A DNA stretch of 6,835 nt from an uncultured Clostridia bacterium (GCA_946539175.1 CAMNHH010000114.1:1-6835), one strand, 5' to 3'; shown: positions 1-5,960, numbered from the stretch's first letter. A program made the numbers and translations. Notes: generated from the letters alone by a model not told the origin.

Positions 1-9
1 GGTTCTTTC

Positions 10-39
10 CCCCCTTTCTTGCCGGAACAAGAAAGGGGG
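10..39. repeat. 12-bp perfect inverted repeat at window edge
   Basis: The arms CCCCCTTTCTTG (10-21) and CAAGAAAGGGGG (28-39) are exact reverse complements around a 6-nt loop, CCGGAA. Each arm is a pure pyrimidine or purine tract apart from its last base. The RNA hairpin would be stable, but neither strand has a U-tract after the stem: the minus strand continues GGAAAGAACC and the plus strand continues CCGCCGG. It is therefore not a canonical intrinsic terminator. It lies about 225 nt past the truB stop and could be a terminator variant, part of a dispersed repeat, or an end of an element continuing beyond the window. The structure is seen directly; its role is not known. Confidence 0.7.
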
Positions 40-263
40 CCGCCGGAGGCATGCCAGCGTTACGATCATAATGAAACGTCTCAGGATCTGAAACGCAAGG
101 GGAAGCGGATGGCCACGACCAGTTCTGCATAAGTTCCGGCTGCCAAATATGCCGCGCCGAGGTTTTCATCTTTGGGCCGTCACTTAAGTGTGCGCACTGG
201 TCTGGCAATGACAAGATCGGAAGCTTGTCGTCTCTACTGTGGGAACCGCAAACTGAAATGTTC
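40..263. other. Non-coding region downstream of truB
   Basis: No convincing gene is visible. In related operons ribF often follows truB, but no FAD synthetase sequence appears here. The minus strand has an open frame from an ATG at 167-169 to the window edge (56 codons). It lacks a clear Shine-Dalgarno sequence, is rich in Trp and Pro, and runs straight through the inverted repeat, so I do not call it a gene. Short palindromes are present: CACTTAAGTG at 181-190, GTGCGCAC at 190-197, and GACAAG/CTTGTC arms at 210-215 and 224-229. The stretch is less GC-rich than the adjoining genes. Confidence 0.6.
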
Positions 264-1154
264 TCATATGGGCTCAAAAAAGCTCTTGACGGTGTTCAAC
301 TGTCCCTTGGTGACGCGGCCGAGCAGCAGGAACTCGCCGCTTTCGGCGTACACGCGGTATTCGCCGTCCAGGGCGTTCAGGGTCCCCACGACCGCGCCGT
401 TGCGGAGCTTACGCTCGGCGGCAGCGTTGACCGTCAGGGCCGGGCGGTCTGAGAAGAGGCTGTCCACCGGCAGCAGCAGGGCCTCCGGGTCCGGGGCAGC
501 CAGAATCTCCTCTAAGGTATGGGCCTGCTCAATGCCGTAGCGCCCCGCCCGGGTCCGCCGCAGGGCCGCCATGCAGCCCCCGCAGCCCAGGGCCGCCCCG
601 ATGTCGTGACAGAGGGTGCGGACGTAGGTGCCCTTGGAGCAGTGGACCCGCAGGGCGAATTGAGAATTGAGAATGGAGAATTGAGAATTGTCGTGATCCA
701 CAAGCGTCAGCTCAAAAATCGTCACCGGCCTGGCTGCCCGCTCGATCTCCTTGCCCTGGCGGGCCAGGGCGTAGAGCTTCTGGCCGTTGACCTTGACGGC
801 GGAGTACATGGGGGGAATCTGCAGGATCTCCCCCCGGAATCGGGCCAGGGCCGCCTCCAGCTGTTCTTGTGTTATGTCAACCGGATGCTCCTCCAGGGTG
901 CGTCCGGTGATGTCCTGGGTGTCGGTGACCAGGCCCAGCCGCAGCTCGGCCTCATAGACCTTGTCGGCGTGCTCAAAGAAGGGCACGGCCCGGGTGGCCC
1001 GGCCGATGAAGACGGGCAGCACCCCGGTGGCCATGGGGTCCAGGGTGCCTCCGTGGCCCACCCGCTTTTCGTGGAAGACGCCCCGCAGCTTGGCCGCCAC
1101 GTCCTGGGAGGTCCAGCCCGCGGGCTTGTCTACAATCAGGATTCCGTTTGCCAT
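264..1154 (-). CDS. truB: tRNA pseudouridine(55) synthase TruB
   Basis: TruB converts U55 in the T-loop of most tRNAs to pseudouridine in the cytoplasm. The protein has 296 residues, the usual bacterial length. The N-terminal ILIVDKPAGWTS and the catalytic-site motif GGTLDPMATGVL are clear, with the catalytic Asp at residue 39. YSAVKVNGQKLYALAR (about 117-132) and HCSKGTYVRTL (about 171-181) are further family motifs, and a PUA-like C-terminal part follows (about 235-296). The ATG directly abuts the nrnA stop (TAAATG). An AAGGAG at 1167-1172 lies 12 nt upstream inside nrnA, so translation is probably coupled. Oddity: residues 156-166 (NSQFSILNSQF) are encoded by a 7-bp tandem repeat (657-689) and sit in a loop between two conserved strands, where family members normally have short variable sequence. 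The active-site motifs are intact, so the enzyme is probably functional. Confidence 0.96.
   Translation of the reverse strand: MANGILIVDKPAGWTSQDVAAKLRGVFHEKRVGHGGTLDPMATGVLPVFIGRATRAVPFFEHADKVYEAELRLGLVTDTQDITGRTLEEHPVDITQEQLEAALARFRGEILQIPPMYSAVKVNGQKLYALARQGKEIERAARPVTIFELTLVDHDNSQFSILNSQFALRVHCSKGTYVRTLCHDIGAALGCGGCMAALRRTRAGRYGIEQAHTLEEILAAPDPEALLLPVDSLFSDRPALTVNAAAERKLRNGAVVGTLNALDGEYRVYAESGEFLLLGRVTKGQLNTVKSFFEPI
657..689 (-). repeat. Intragenic 7-bp tandem repeat in truB
   Basis: On the plus strand the unit GAATTGA occurs about 4.7 times in 33 bp, with one unit changed to GAATGGA. On the coding strand it reads as TCAATTC units and encodes truB residues 156-166. The total length is 11 codons, so the frame is kept. 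The AT-rich tract stands out sharply from its GC-rich surroundings, which suggests insertion or local expansion rather than ancestral coding sequence. Confidence 0.9.
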
Positions 1155-2123
1155 TTACAGTTCGATCTCCTTGGAAATCGCCTTCAGGATCGCCTCCCGC
1201 GCGGCGGGAATGCCGCCGTCCACGGTGGCCCCGGCGGCGCCGGGGTGGCCGCCGCCGCCCAGCCGCGCACAGATACGGGCGGCGTCGTAGGCGGGGCTGC
1301 AGCGCAGGGAAATCTTCCCCTTTCCGCCCTCCACCTCCCGGAGCATGGCGGAGATCTGGACGCCCTCCACGGTCCGGCCGTAGCCGGAAATGTCGTCGAT
1401 GTCGTCCTCGGTGAGGCCCAGCTCGTCGATCAGGCTGTCGGGGATGGCGGAAACGGCAACCTTTCCATCGGCGAAAAACTCCATCTCCTCCGTCAGACGG
1501 GCCTCCAGCTGAAGCCGGGGACGGCGCTTGGTCTCAAAAAAGATGCGGTTGATGCGGTAGATATCCGCGCCAGCCGCGGTGCAGGCCGCCGCGGCCCGGA
1601 AGGTCCCGGCGGTGACGTTGGCATAGCGGAAGCAGCCGGTGTCCGTGGAGACCGCCACGTAGAGGGCGTCTGCGATTTCCCGCGTCAGCTCCGCGCCCAG
1701 CAGGGGCAGCAGCTCGAGCATCAGCTCGCCGCAGGCTGCCCGGCTCTCGTCGGTGTGGGTCCGGGCGGCGAAGCCGTCGTTGGTCCCGTGGTGATCCAGG
1801 GCCAGGTCCACGTCGGCCTCCTCCATCCCGAAGGGCAGGAGGCTGCGGGCGGCGACGTCGCAGGAAACAATTGAGAATTGAGAATTGAGAATAGACGATT
1901 GCTCTGGCCGGAGGATCAGGTCCTCCAGAAAGGGCATAAATTTCGGCGTAAACTGCGGGTTCGGATAGACCCAGGCCTGCTTGCCGATGGCCCGGAGGGC
2001 CCGGCAGAGCGCGGCGTTGGAGCCCACCGCGTCCCCGTCGGGACGGCGGTGGGACAGCAGCAGATACCTGTCCTGGGCCAGCAGAAAGTCCGCGGCCTCC
2101 CGCAGGCTGACCCGGGCGCTCAT
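1155..2123 (-). CDS. nrnA: DHH/DHHA1 phosphoesterase, NrnA type (nanoRNase / pAp phosphatase)
   Basis: Members of this family degrade 2-5 nt RNAs to mononucleotides, and many also dephosphorylate 3'-phosphoadenosine 5'-phosphate, using Mn2+ held by DHH-motif residues. The 322-residue protein shows the metal motifs in order: SHRRPDGDAVGS (His25, Asp29, Asp31), CDVA (Asp89), the signature DHH at 110-112, and VSTDTGCFRY (Asp161). The DHHA1 substrate-binding domain ends with GGGGHPGAAG at about 289-298. Its ATG overlaps the rbfA stop by 4 nt (ATGA) and its TAA touches the truB ATG, so it is an embedded operon gene. A gene of this type between rbfA and truB is common in Clostridia. Oddity: about residues 76-85 (SSILNSQFSI) come from a 7-bp repeat lying just before the strand that carries Asp89. 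All metal ligands remain. Exact substrate preference cannot be read from sequence. Confidence 0.9.
   Translation of the reverse strand: MSARVSLREAADFLLAQDRYLLLSHRRPDGDAVGSNAALCRALRAIGKQAWVYPNPQFTPKFMPFLEDLILRPEQSSILNSQFSIVSCDVAARSLLPFGMEEADVDLALDHHGTNDGFAARTHTDESRAACGELMLELLPLLGAELTREIADALYVAVSTDTGCFRYANVTAGTFRAAAACTAAGADIYRINRIFFETKRRPRLQLEARLTEEMEFFADGKVAVSAIPDSLIDELGLTEDDIDDISGYGRTVEGVQISAMLREVEGGKGKISLRCSPAYDAARICARLGGGGHPGAAGATVDGGIPAAREAILKAISKEIEL
1869..1901 (-). repeat. Intragenic 7-bp tandem repeat in nrnA
   Basis: The plus strand reads about five heptamers: AATTGA (partial), GAATTGA, GAATTGA, GAATAGA and CGATTG (partial). The core is the same as in the truB tract, and the last unit resembles the CGATTGA type found at the ylxQ/infB junction. 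It encodes roughly SSILNSQFSI, ending a few residues before the metal-binding Asp89. The frame is preserved and no stop arises on the coding strand. Confidence 0.88.
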
Positions 2124-2518
2124 GCCTCGGGCTCCCCGGGGCCCTGGGCGCCGTCCTCGGTCCCGTCCGCGTCCCTGGGAATGTCCAGGGTGGAGAGGAT
2201 GTCCAGAATCCGGGCGCCGTAGGTGATGGAGTGGTCCTCGGTCCAGACCAGCTCCGGGGTGTGCCGCAGGCTCAGCCGCACCGCCAGCTCGTGGCGCAGC
2301 CAGCCCCCGGCGGCCTTGAGGCCCCTCAGGACCTCCTTGCTCAGCTCCTTGTCGTAGATGGAAATATAAACCTTGGCATAGCGAAGATCGGCGGTGGTGT
2401 CCACCCGGGTCACGGAGACCATGGTCTTCTGCAGCCGGGGGTCCTTCACCTCCCGCAGCAGATCTGACAGCTCCCGCTGGATCTCCTCGTTGATTCTGCC
2501 GATACGATTACTTGGCAT
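2120..2518 (-). CDS. rbfA: 30S ribosome-binding factor RbfA
   Basis: RbfA is a KH-like RNA-binding protein that binds the immature 30S subunit near the 5' helix of 16S rRNA and helps late maturation and cold growth. The 132-residue product shows the family pattern: RINEEIQRELSDLL (first helix), KDPRL (26-30), VSVTRVDTTADLRYAKVYIS (about 34-53), the AAGG helix kink at 69-72 followed by LRHEL, and the LRHTPELVWTEDHSI segment at about 84-98. The tail from about 114 is acidic and Gly/Pro-rich, probably disordered, as in many homologues. The ATG is fixed by a strong AAAGGAGG at 2526-2533. It follows infB only after a 386-bp repeat-filled gap and overlaps nrnA by 4 nt. Confidence 0.95.
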   Translation of the reverse strand: MPSNRIGRINEEIQRELSDLLREVKDPRLQKTMVSVTRVDTTADLRYAKVYISIYDKELSKEVLRGLKAAGGWLRHELAVRLSLRHTPELVWTEDHSITYGARILDILSTLDIPRDADGTEDGAQGPGEPEA

Positions 2519-2543
2519 GATGGATCCTCCTTTCAGCCGGAGA

Positions 2544-2617
2544 TGAAGTATCTCCGATGGAGATATGAAGTATGCGATGCATATGAAGTGCCTTCGGCAT
2601 GAAGTATGCTTCGCATA
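2544..2617. repeat. Array of four TGAAG-plus-hairpin units
   Basis: On the plus strand TGAAG occurs at 2544, 2566, 2584 and 2600, each followed directly by a hairpin with a 3-nt loop. The units are TATCTCC-GAT-GGAGATA, TATGC-GAT-GCATA, TGCC-TTC-GGCA and TATGC-TTC-GCATA. The spacers are identical and the stems differ in sequence and length (7, 5, 4 and 5 bp), yet every stem is perfectly paired. The array ends about 10 nt before the rbfA Shine-Dalgarno sequence, so it would lie in the operon mRNA just upstream of rbfA translation. Confidence 0.85.
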
Positions 2618-2856
2618 TCATAATCAATTTGACTGTTTTTTCTCTGAATTCGAGTTCGATGGGTTGATGGAATGCATCAATATGACGCGCATTTCTCCAC
2701 AGGCAGCGGAGAGCCGCTTATCGTCCTGTACGGATCAATCGTCCACCGCGCGAAGCAAATCCAGGCAATCACCGCTGGCGAAGCCATACTGCACCTGCGA
2801 AGCAGACTGTACCCGGCACAGCCGGATTTCCGATCCGCGCGGCGGATCCTTCATTC

Positions 2857-2900
2857 CCGATAAACCTACGGGCGGCCAATGCCGCCCGTAGGTTTATCGG
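2857..2900. repeat. Perfect 20-bp inverted repeat after infB
   Basis: The arms at 2857-2876 and 2881-2900 are exact reverse complements with a 4-nt loop (CAAT on plus, ATTG on minus). In the infB transcript the stem begins 5 nt past the stop codon. The GC-rich loop-proximal half is followed outward by an AT-rich half. There is no U-run after the stem on either strand: minus continues GAATGAAGG and plus continues ATTCTTAG. This makes a standard intrinsic terminator unlikely. It could attenuate transcription, protect the infB 3' end, or be a dispersed repeat. Confidence 0.85.
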
Positions 2901-2904
2901 ATTC

Positions 2905-5253
2905 TTAGTCACGATACTGCTCCATCACGAAGCACTCAAAGATGTCGCCTTCCTTGAGGTCGTTGTACTTCGCCACGGACATGCCGCACTCGAAGTTGGC
3001 CTGGACCTCCTTGACGGAGTCCTTGAAGCGCTGCAGGGAGCCCAGCTCGCCGGTGTAGATGACCACGTTGTCCCGCAGGACCCGGACCTTGGAATCCCGG
3101 GTGACCTTGCCGTCCTTGACGTAGCAGCCGGCCACGGTGCCGATGGCGCTGACCTTGTAGAGCACGCGGACCTCCGCGTGGCCGATGACGACCTCCCGGT
3201 ACTTGGGGGCCAGCATGCCCTTCATGGCGGACTCGATCTCCTCCAGGCATTCGTAGATGACGGAGTAGAGCCGGATGTCCACGTTGGAGCGCTGGGCGGA
3301 GGCGGCGGCAGCGGCGTCGGGACGCACGTTGAAGCCCACGATGATGGCGTTGGCGGTGGAGGCCAGCAGAATGTCGGACTCGTTGATGGCGCCCACGCCG
3401 GAGTGGATGACCTTCACGGCCACCTCGTCGTTGTTGAGCTTCATCAGATTGGCCTTCACGGCCTCGGCGGAGCCCTGAACGTCGGCCTTCACCAGGATGT
3501 TCAGCTCCTTCATCTCGCCCTTCTTCATCTGGTCGAAGAGATTCTCCAGGGTGACCTTGGACTGCTGCTTGGCCAGCTCGTCCTTGGCCTTCTGCTTCCG
3601 CTGCTCCACCAGCTGGCGGGCCATGCGCTCGTCGGTGACCGCCTCAAAGGCGTCGCCGGGGCCGGGGACCTCCGCCAGGCCCGTGATCTCCACGGGGATG
3701 GAGGGACCGGCGTGCTTGATGGGCTTGCCCTTGTCGTCGTTCATGACGCGGACGTGGCCCACGGCGGTGCCGGCGATGATGGTGTCGCCCTGGTTCAGGG
3801 TGCCGTTCTGCACCAGCAGGGTGGCGATGGGGCCCCGGGTCTTGTCCAGCCGGGCCTCGATGACGGTGCCCTTGGCGGCCCGGTTGGGGTTGGCCTTCAG
3901 CTCCTGGAGCTCAGCCGTCAGAATGACGGTCTCCAGCAGCTCGTCGATGCCCATGCCGGTCTTGGCGGAGATGCGGCAGACCTCGGTATCGCCGCCCCAC
4001 TCGGAGGGCACCAGATCGTGCTCGGTGAGCTGGGTCAGGATCCGATCCGGGTTGGCGCCGGGCTTATCCATCTTGTTGACGGCCACCACGATGGGAATGT
4101 TGGCGGCCTTGGCGTGGTTGATGGCCTCGATGGTCTGGGGCATGATGCCGTCGTCGGCGGCCACCACCAGGATGGCCACGTCGGTACACATGGCGCCGCG
4201 GGCCCGCATGGAGGTAAAGGCGGCGTGGCCCGGGGTGTCCAGGAAGGTGATCAGATTGCCGTTGATCTTCACGGTGTAGGCGCCGATGTGCTGGGTGATG
4301 CCGCCGGCCTCGCCGGCCACCACGTTGGTCTTCCGCACGGCGTCCAGCAGACTGGTCTTGCCGTGGTCCACGTGACCCATGACCACCACCACGGGGGGCC
4401 GGGTCACCAGCTCGTCGGCGGTGTCCTCGTGATCGTCAAAGAGCTTGTCTTCGATGGTCAGAACGACCTCCCGCTCCACCTTGCAGCCCAGCTCCGTGGC
4501 CACGAACTCGGCGGTGTCAAAGTCGATGGTCTGGTTGACCGTGGCCATGACGCCGTTTTTGATAAGGCACTTGATCAGCTCGGCGGCGGTCTTCTTCATG
4601 CGGGAGGCCAGCTCGCCCACGGCGATCTCATCGGGGATCTTGACGGTGAGGGGGGTCTTCTTGATGACCTCCAGACGGAGGCGGTTCATCTTCTTGCGCT
4701 CGTCCTCCTTGGACTTGGCGCCCTTGGGCCCCTGCTGCTTCTTGTTCTTGCCGCCGATCTTCTGCTTGCCGCCGGAGCGGTTCTGATCCCGCTCGGAGAT
4801 CAGGGTATCCACCCGGTCGTCAAAGCGGTCCGCGTTGACCTGGACGGCGGAGGTGTCCACCACCCGGCGCTCCCGCTTCCGCTGGGGCTCGGCGGGCTTG
4901 TTCTGCTGGGGCTTCTTGCCCTCCGCCTTGGGGGCGGGGACAGGCTTTCCGGCGGCCCGGGCCTCCTCGGCCTTTTTCTTCTCCTCGGCAGCCTTCCTGG
5001 CGGCCTCCTCGGCCTTTTTCTTTTCCTCGGCCTCCTTGGCAGCGAAGGCAGCGGCAAAGACCAGCTCCACGGAGGGAATCTGGTTGCGCTGGGTCATCAG
5101 GTCGAAGATCAGGTTCAGCTGCTGCTCGTCCAGCACCTGAGCCGTGCTCTTGGGCTTCTCAAAATATTGCTCCACGATGGCGGAGATCTCCTTGGGCGTG
5201 ACGCCCAGATCCGCGGCCACCTCTTTGATTCTGTATTTCACAAATGTACTCAT
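2905..5253 (-). CDS. infB: Translation initiation factor IF-2
   Basis: IF2 is a GTPase that brings initiator fMet-tRNA to the 30S subunit and promotes 50S joining. The 782-residue protein has the full bacterial layout. An N-terminal IF2-associated helical domain (about 1-55) is followed by a charged Ala/Lys/Glu-rich linker, probably coiled or disordered (about 70-190), and an IF2N domain (about 191-262). The G domain shows GHVDHGKT (293-300), GGITQHIGAY (G2, about 318-326), DTPGH (339-343), NKMD (393-396) and SAK (429-431). Domain II lies at about 460-550, domain III at about 570-680, and the C-terminal fMet-tRNA-binding domain covers about 685-782. The ATG is set by GGAGGTGG at 5258-5265. 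The start is separated from ylxQ by a 55-nt gap holding heptamer repeats. Nothing is truncated or missing. Confidence 0.98.
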   Translation of the reverse strand: MSTFVKYRIKEVAADLGVTPKEISAIVEQYFEKPKSTAQVLDEQQLNLIFDLMTQRNQIPSVELVFAAAFAAKEAEEKKKAEEAARKAAEEKKKAEEARAAGKPVPAPKAEGKKPQQNKPAEPQRKRERRVVDTSAVQVNADRFDDRVDTLISERDQNRSGGKQKIGGKNKKQQGPKGAKSKEDERKKMNRLRLEVIKKTPLTVKIPDEIAVGELASRMKKTAAELIKCLIKNGVMATVNQTIDFDTAEFVATELGCKVEREVVLTIEDKLFDDHEDTADELVTRPPVVVVMGHVDHGKTSLLDAVRKTNVVAGEAGGITQHIGAYTVKINGNLITFLDTPGHAAFTSMRARGAMCTDVAILVVAADDGIMPQTIEAINHAKAANIPIVVAVNKMDKPGANPDRILTQLTEHDLVPSEWGGDTEVCRISAKTGMGIDELLETVILTAELQELKANPNRAAKGTVIEARLDKTRGPIATLLVQNGTLNQGDTIIAGTAVGHVRVMNDDKGKPIKHAGPSIPVEITGLAEVPGPGDAFEAVTDERMARQLVEQRKQKAKDELAKQQSKVTLENLFDQMKKGEMKELNILVKADVQGSAEAVKANLMKLNNDEVAVKVIHSGVGAINESDILLASTANAIIVGFNVRPDAAAAASAQRSNVDIRLYSVIYECLEEIESAMKGMLAPKYREVVIGHAEVRVLYKVSAIGTVAGCYVKDGKVTRDSKVRVLRDNVVIYTGELGSLQRFKDSVKEVQANFECGMSVAKYNDLKEGDIFECFVMEQYRD

Positions 5254-5268
5254 ATAGCCACCTCCAAA

Positions 5269-5313
5269 ACGATTGACAGTTGACGATTGACAATTGATCG
5301 GGCAACTGTCAAT
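5269..5313. repeat. Heptamer repeats and hairpin at the ylxQ-infB junction
   Basis: On the plus strand four heptamers sit end to end at 5269-5296: ACGATTG, ACAGTTG, ACGATTG and ACAATTG. After a 6-nt loop (5297-5302), an inverted copy, CAACTGTCAAT (5303-5313), pairs with 5286-5296. In the mRNA strand this is an 11-bp stem with a single G-U pair and a CCCGAU loop. The same inverted copy also matches 5272-5282 exactly, so two alternative pairings exist. The inverted copy overlaps the end of ylxQ and contains its TGA stop. The infB ribosome binding site begins only a few bases beyond the array. Confidence 0.8.
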
Positions 5314-5698
5314 TCTTTTTGCGTTTCGCCCGGACTCTGGCGACGCGGCGCTCCAGGTCCTCCAGGAGCTCCGCCGACGCTGTGCCGGCGGGCAGGGCCT
5401 TCACAAAGGCCAGCGCCATAGACACGTCGGCAAAGGCTGCCACGGAAACGCTTTGCTTCCCCAGGGCGGCGCCCAGGGTCAGCTTATCATAGGGGATCTC
5501 CAAAATTCTCTGACGGCTGTCCTGCGCCAGACTGTGGACCTTACGGGCCACGGCGCTGCCCGCGTCGCTGGCCAGGACGGTCAGCCGGGCCCGCTTTTGC
5601 AGCAGCAGGGAGCCGACGGTTTCTTCTCCGGTCTGGAGCTTGCCGGCCTTCCGGGCCAGACCCAGCAGACCGATGGCCTTATCCTGTGTCTGTTCCAT
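5309..5698 (-). CDS. ylxQ: YlxQ, L7Ae/L30e-family RNA-binding protein
   Basis: The 129-residue protein belongs to the L7Ae/L30e/S12e fold of kink-turn RNA binders. IGLLGLARKAGKLQTGEE (about 9-26), VLASDAG (41-47) and the IPYDKLTLGAALGK segment (about 68-81) followed by VAAF are typical of the YlxQ group encoded between ylxR and infB. The tail from about 117 is strongly basic (RRVARVRAKRKKN) and may add RNA affinity. Its exact cellular role is not settled. It starts within ylxR (20-nt overlap) with GGAGGAAG upstream, so the pair is likely translationally coupled. Oddity: the last sense codon and the TGA stop lie in an inverted heptamer repeat, so the present C-terminus may have been set by that repeat. 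Confidence 0.92.
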   Translation of the reverse strand: MEQTQDKAIGLLGLARKAGKLQTGEETVGSLLLQKRARLTVLASDAGSAVARKVHSLAQDSRQRILEIPYDKLTLGAALGKQSVSVAAFADVSMALAFVKALPAGTASAELLEDLERRVARVRAKRKKN

Positions 5699-5960
5699 CT
5701 GCTTCCTCCATCTGCGCGGTCAGCGCGTCGTAAATCTCCGGTGGGATCTCCACGTCGAGGCTGCGGCCAATGGCCCTGGACCGCAGGGCCCTTTTCAGGC
5801 AGTCGGCGCTGCGGCAGACGTAGGCGCCCCGTCCGGGGGCCTTGCCCCGCAGATCCAGGCTGACCGTCCCCTCCGGGGACCGGACCACCCGCACCAGCTT
5901 CGCCTTGGGCTTCATCTCCCGACAGCCGAGACACTGCCGCAGGGGGATGCGCTTCGCCAT
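5679..5960 (-). CDS. ylxR: YlxR family RNA-binding protein (RNase P modulator RnpM)
   Basis: YlxR proteins are small nucleic-acid-binding proteins of the nusA operon. The family is also named RnpM, for binding RNase P RNA and modulating its activity in Bacillus; that role is known from homologues and is not shown here. The 93-residue product has the signature PLRQCLGCREMKPKAKLVR (6-24), then GKAPGRGAYVC (39-49). Cysteines at 10, 13, 49 and 54 lie in family positions. The C-terminal tail is acidic and short. The ATG is fixed by a near-ideal AAAGGAGGT at 5967-5975. It is preceded by a 99-nt AT-rich gap after nusA and overlaps ylxQ by 20 nt. Confidence 0.94.
   Translation of the reverse strand: MAKRIPLRQCLGCREMKPKAKLVRVVRSPEGTVSLDLRGKAPGRGAYVCRSADCLKRALRSRAIGRSLDVEIPPEIYDALTAQMEEADGTDTG

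Larger units (their letters stand above)
2519..2904. other. infB-rbfA intergenic region, repeat-rich
   Basis: This 386-bp gap interrupts an otherwise tight operon. From the rbfA side it contains the rbfA ribosome binding site, a four-unit hairpin array (2544-2617), a T6 run at 2636-2641, two 4-bp/GAA-loop hairpins (2776-2786 and 2795-2805), a 7-bp inverted repeat GATCCGC/GCGGATC (2832-2848) and a perfect 20-bp inverted repeat (2857-2900). The ylxP gene found at this spot in Bacillus subtilis is absent. No convincing gene is seen on either strand: the plus-strand open frames here run through the hairpins, have no ribosome binding site and match no family I recognise. I found no good sigma-70 promoter. 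The content suggests accumulated repeat insertions. Confidence 0.7.

Noticed and set aside
214..223. AGATCGGAAG, identical to the first 10 bases of a common sequencing adapter
   Set aside because: The match stops after 10 bases and normal sequence continues, so chance is the better explanation than adapter contamination.
519..1874. Long plus-strand open frame (451 codons) opposite truB and nrnA
   Set aside because: It is antisense to two clearly conserved genes, is biased to Gly, Val, Ala and Asp, and matches no family. GC-rich DNA gives long antisense open frames.
2544..2617. CRISPR array
   Set aside because: The repeated part is only 5 nt plus a variable hairpin, unit lengths are 16-22 bp, and there are no cas genes.
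2565..2891. Plus-strand open frame of 108 codons in the infB-rbfA gap
   Set aside because: It starts inside the hairpin array and ends inside the 20-bp inverted repeat, has no Shine-Dalgarno sequence, and its composition is not protein-like.
2857..2900. Canonical intrinsic terminator of infB
   Set aside because: The stem is strong, but no U-tract follows on either strand, and operon genes continue downstream.
3178..5283. Very long plus-strand open frame (701 codons) opposite infB
   Set aside because: It is the antisense shadow of infB. Its low-complexity Gly/Leu/His/Asp/Val composition reflects infB codon use, and there is no domain or ribosome binding site.
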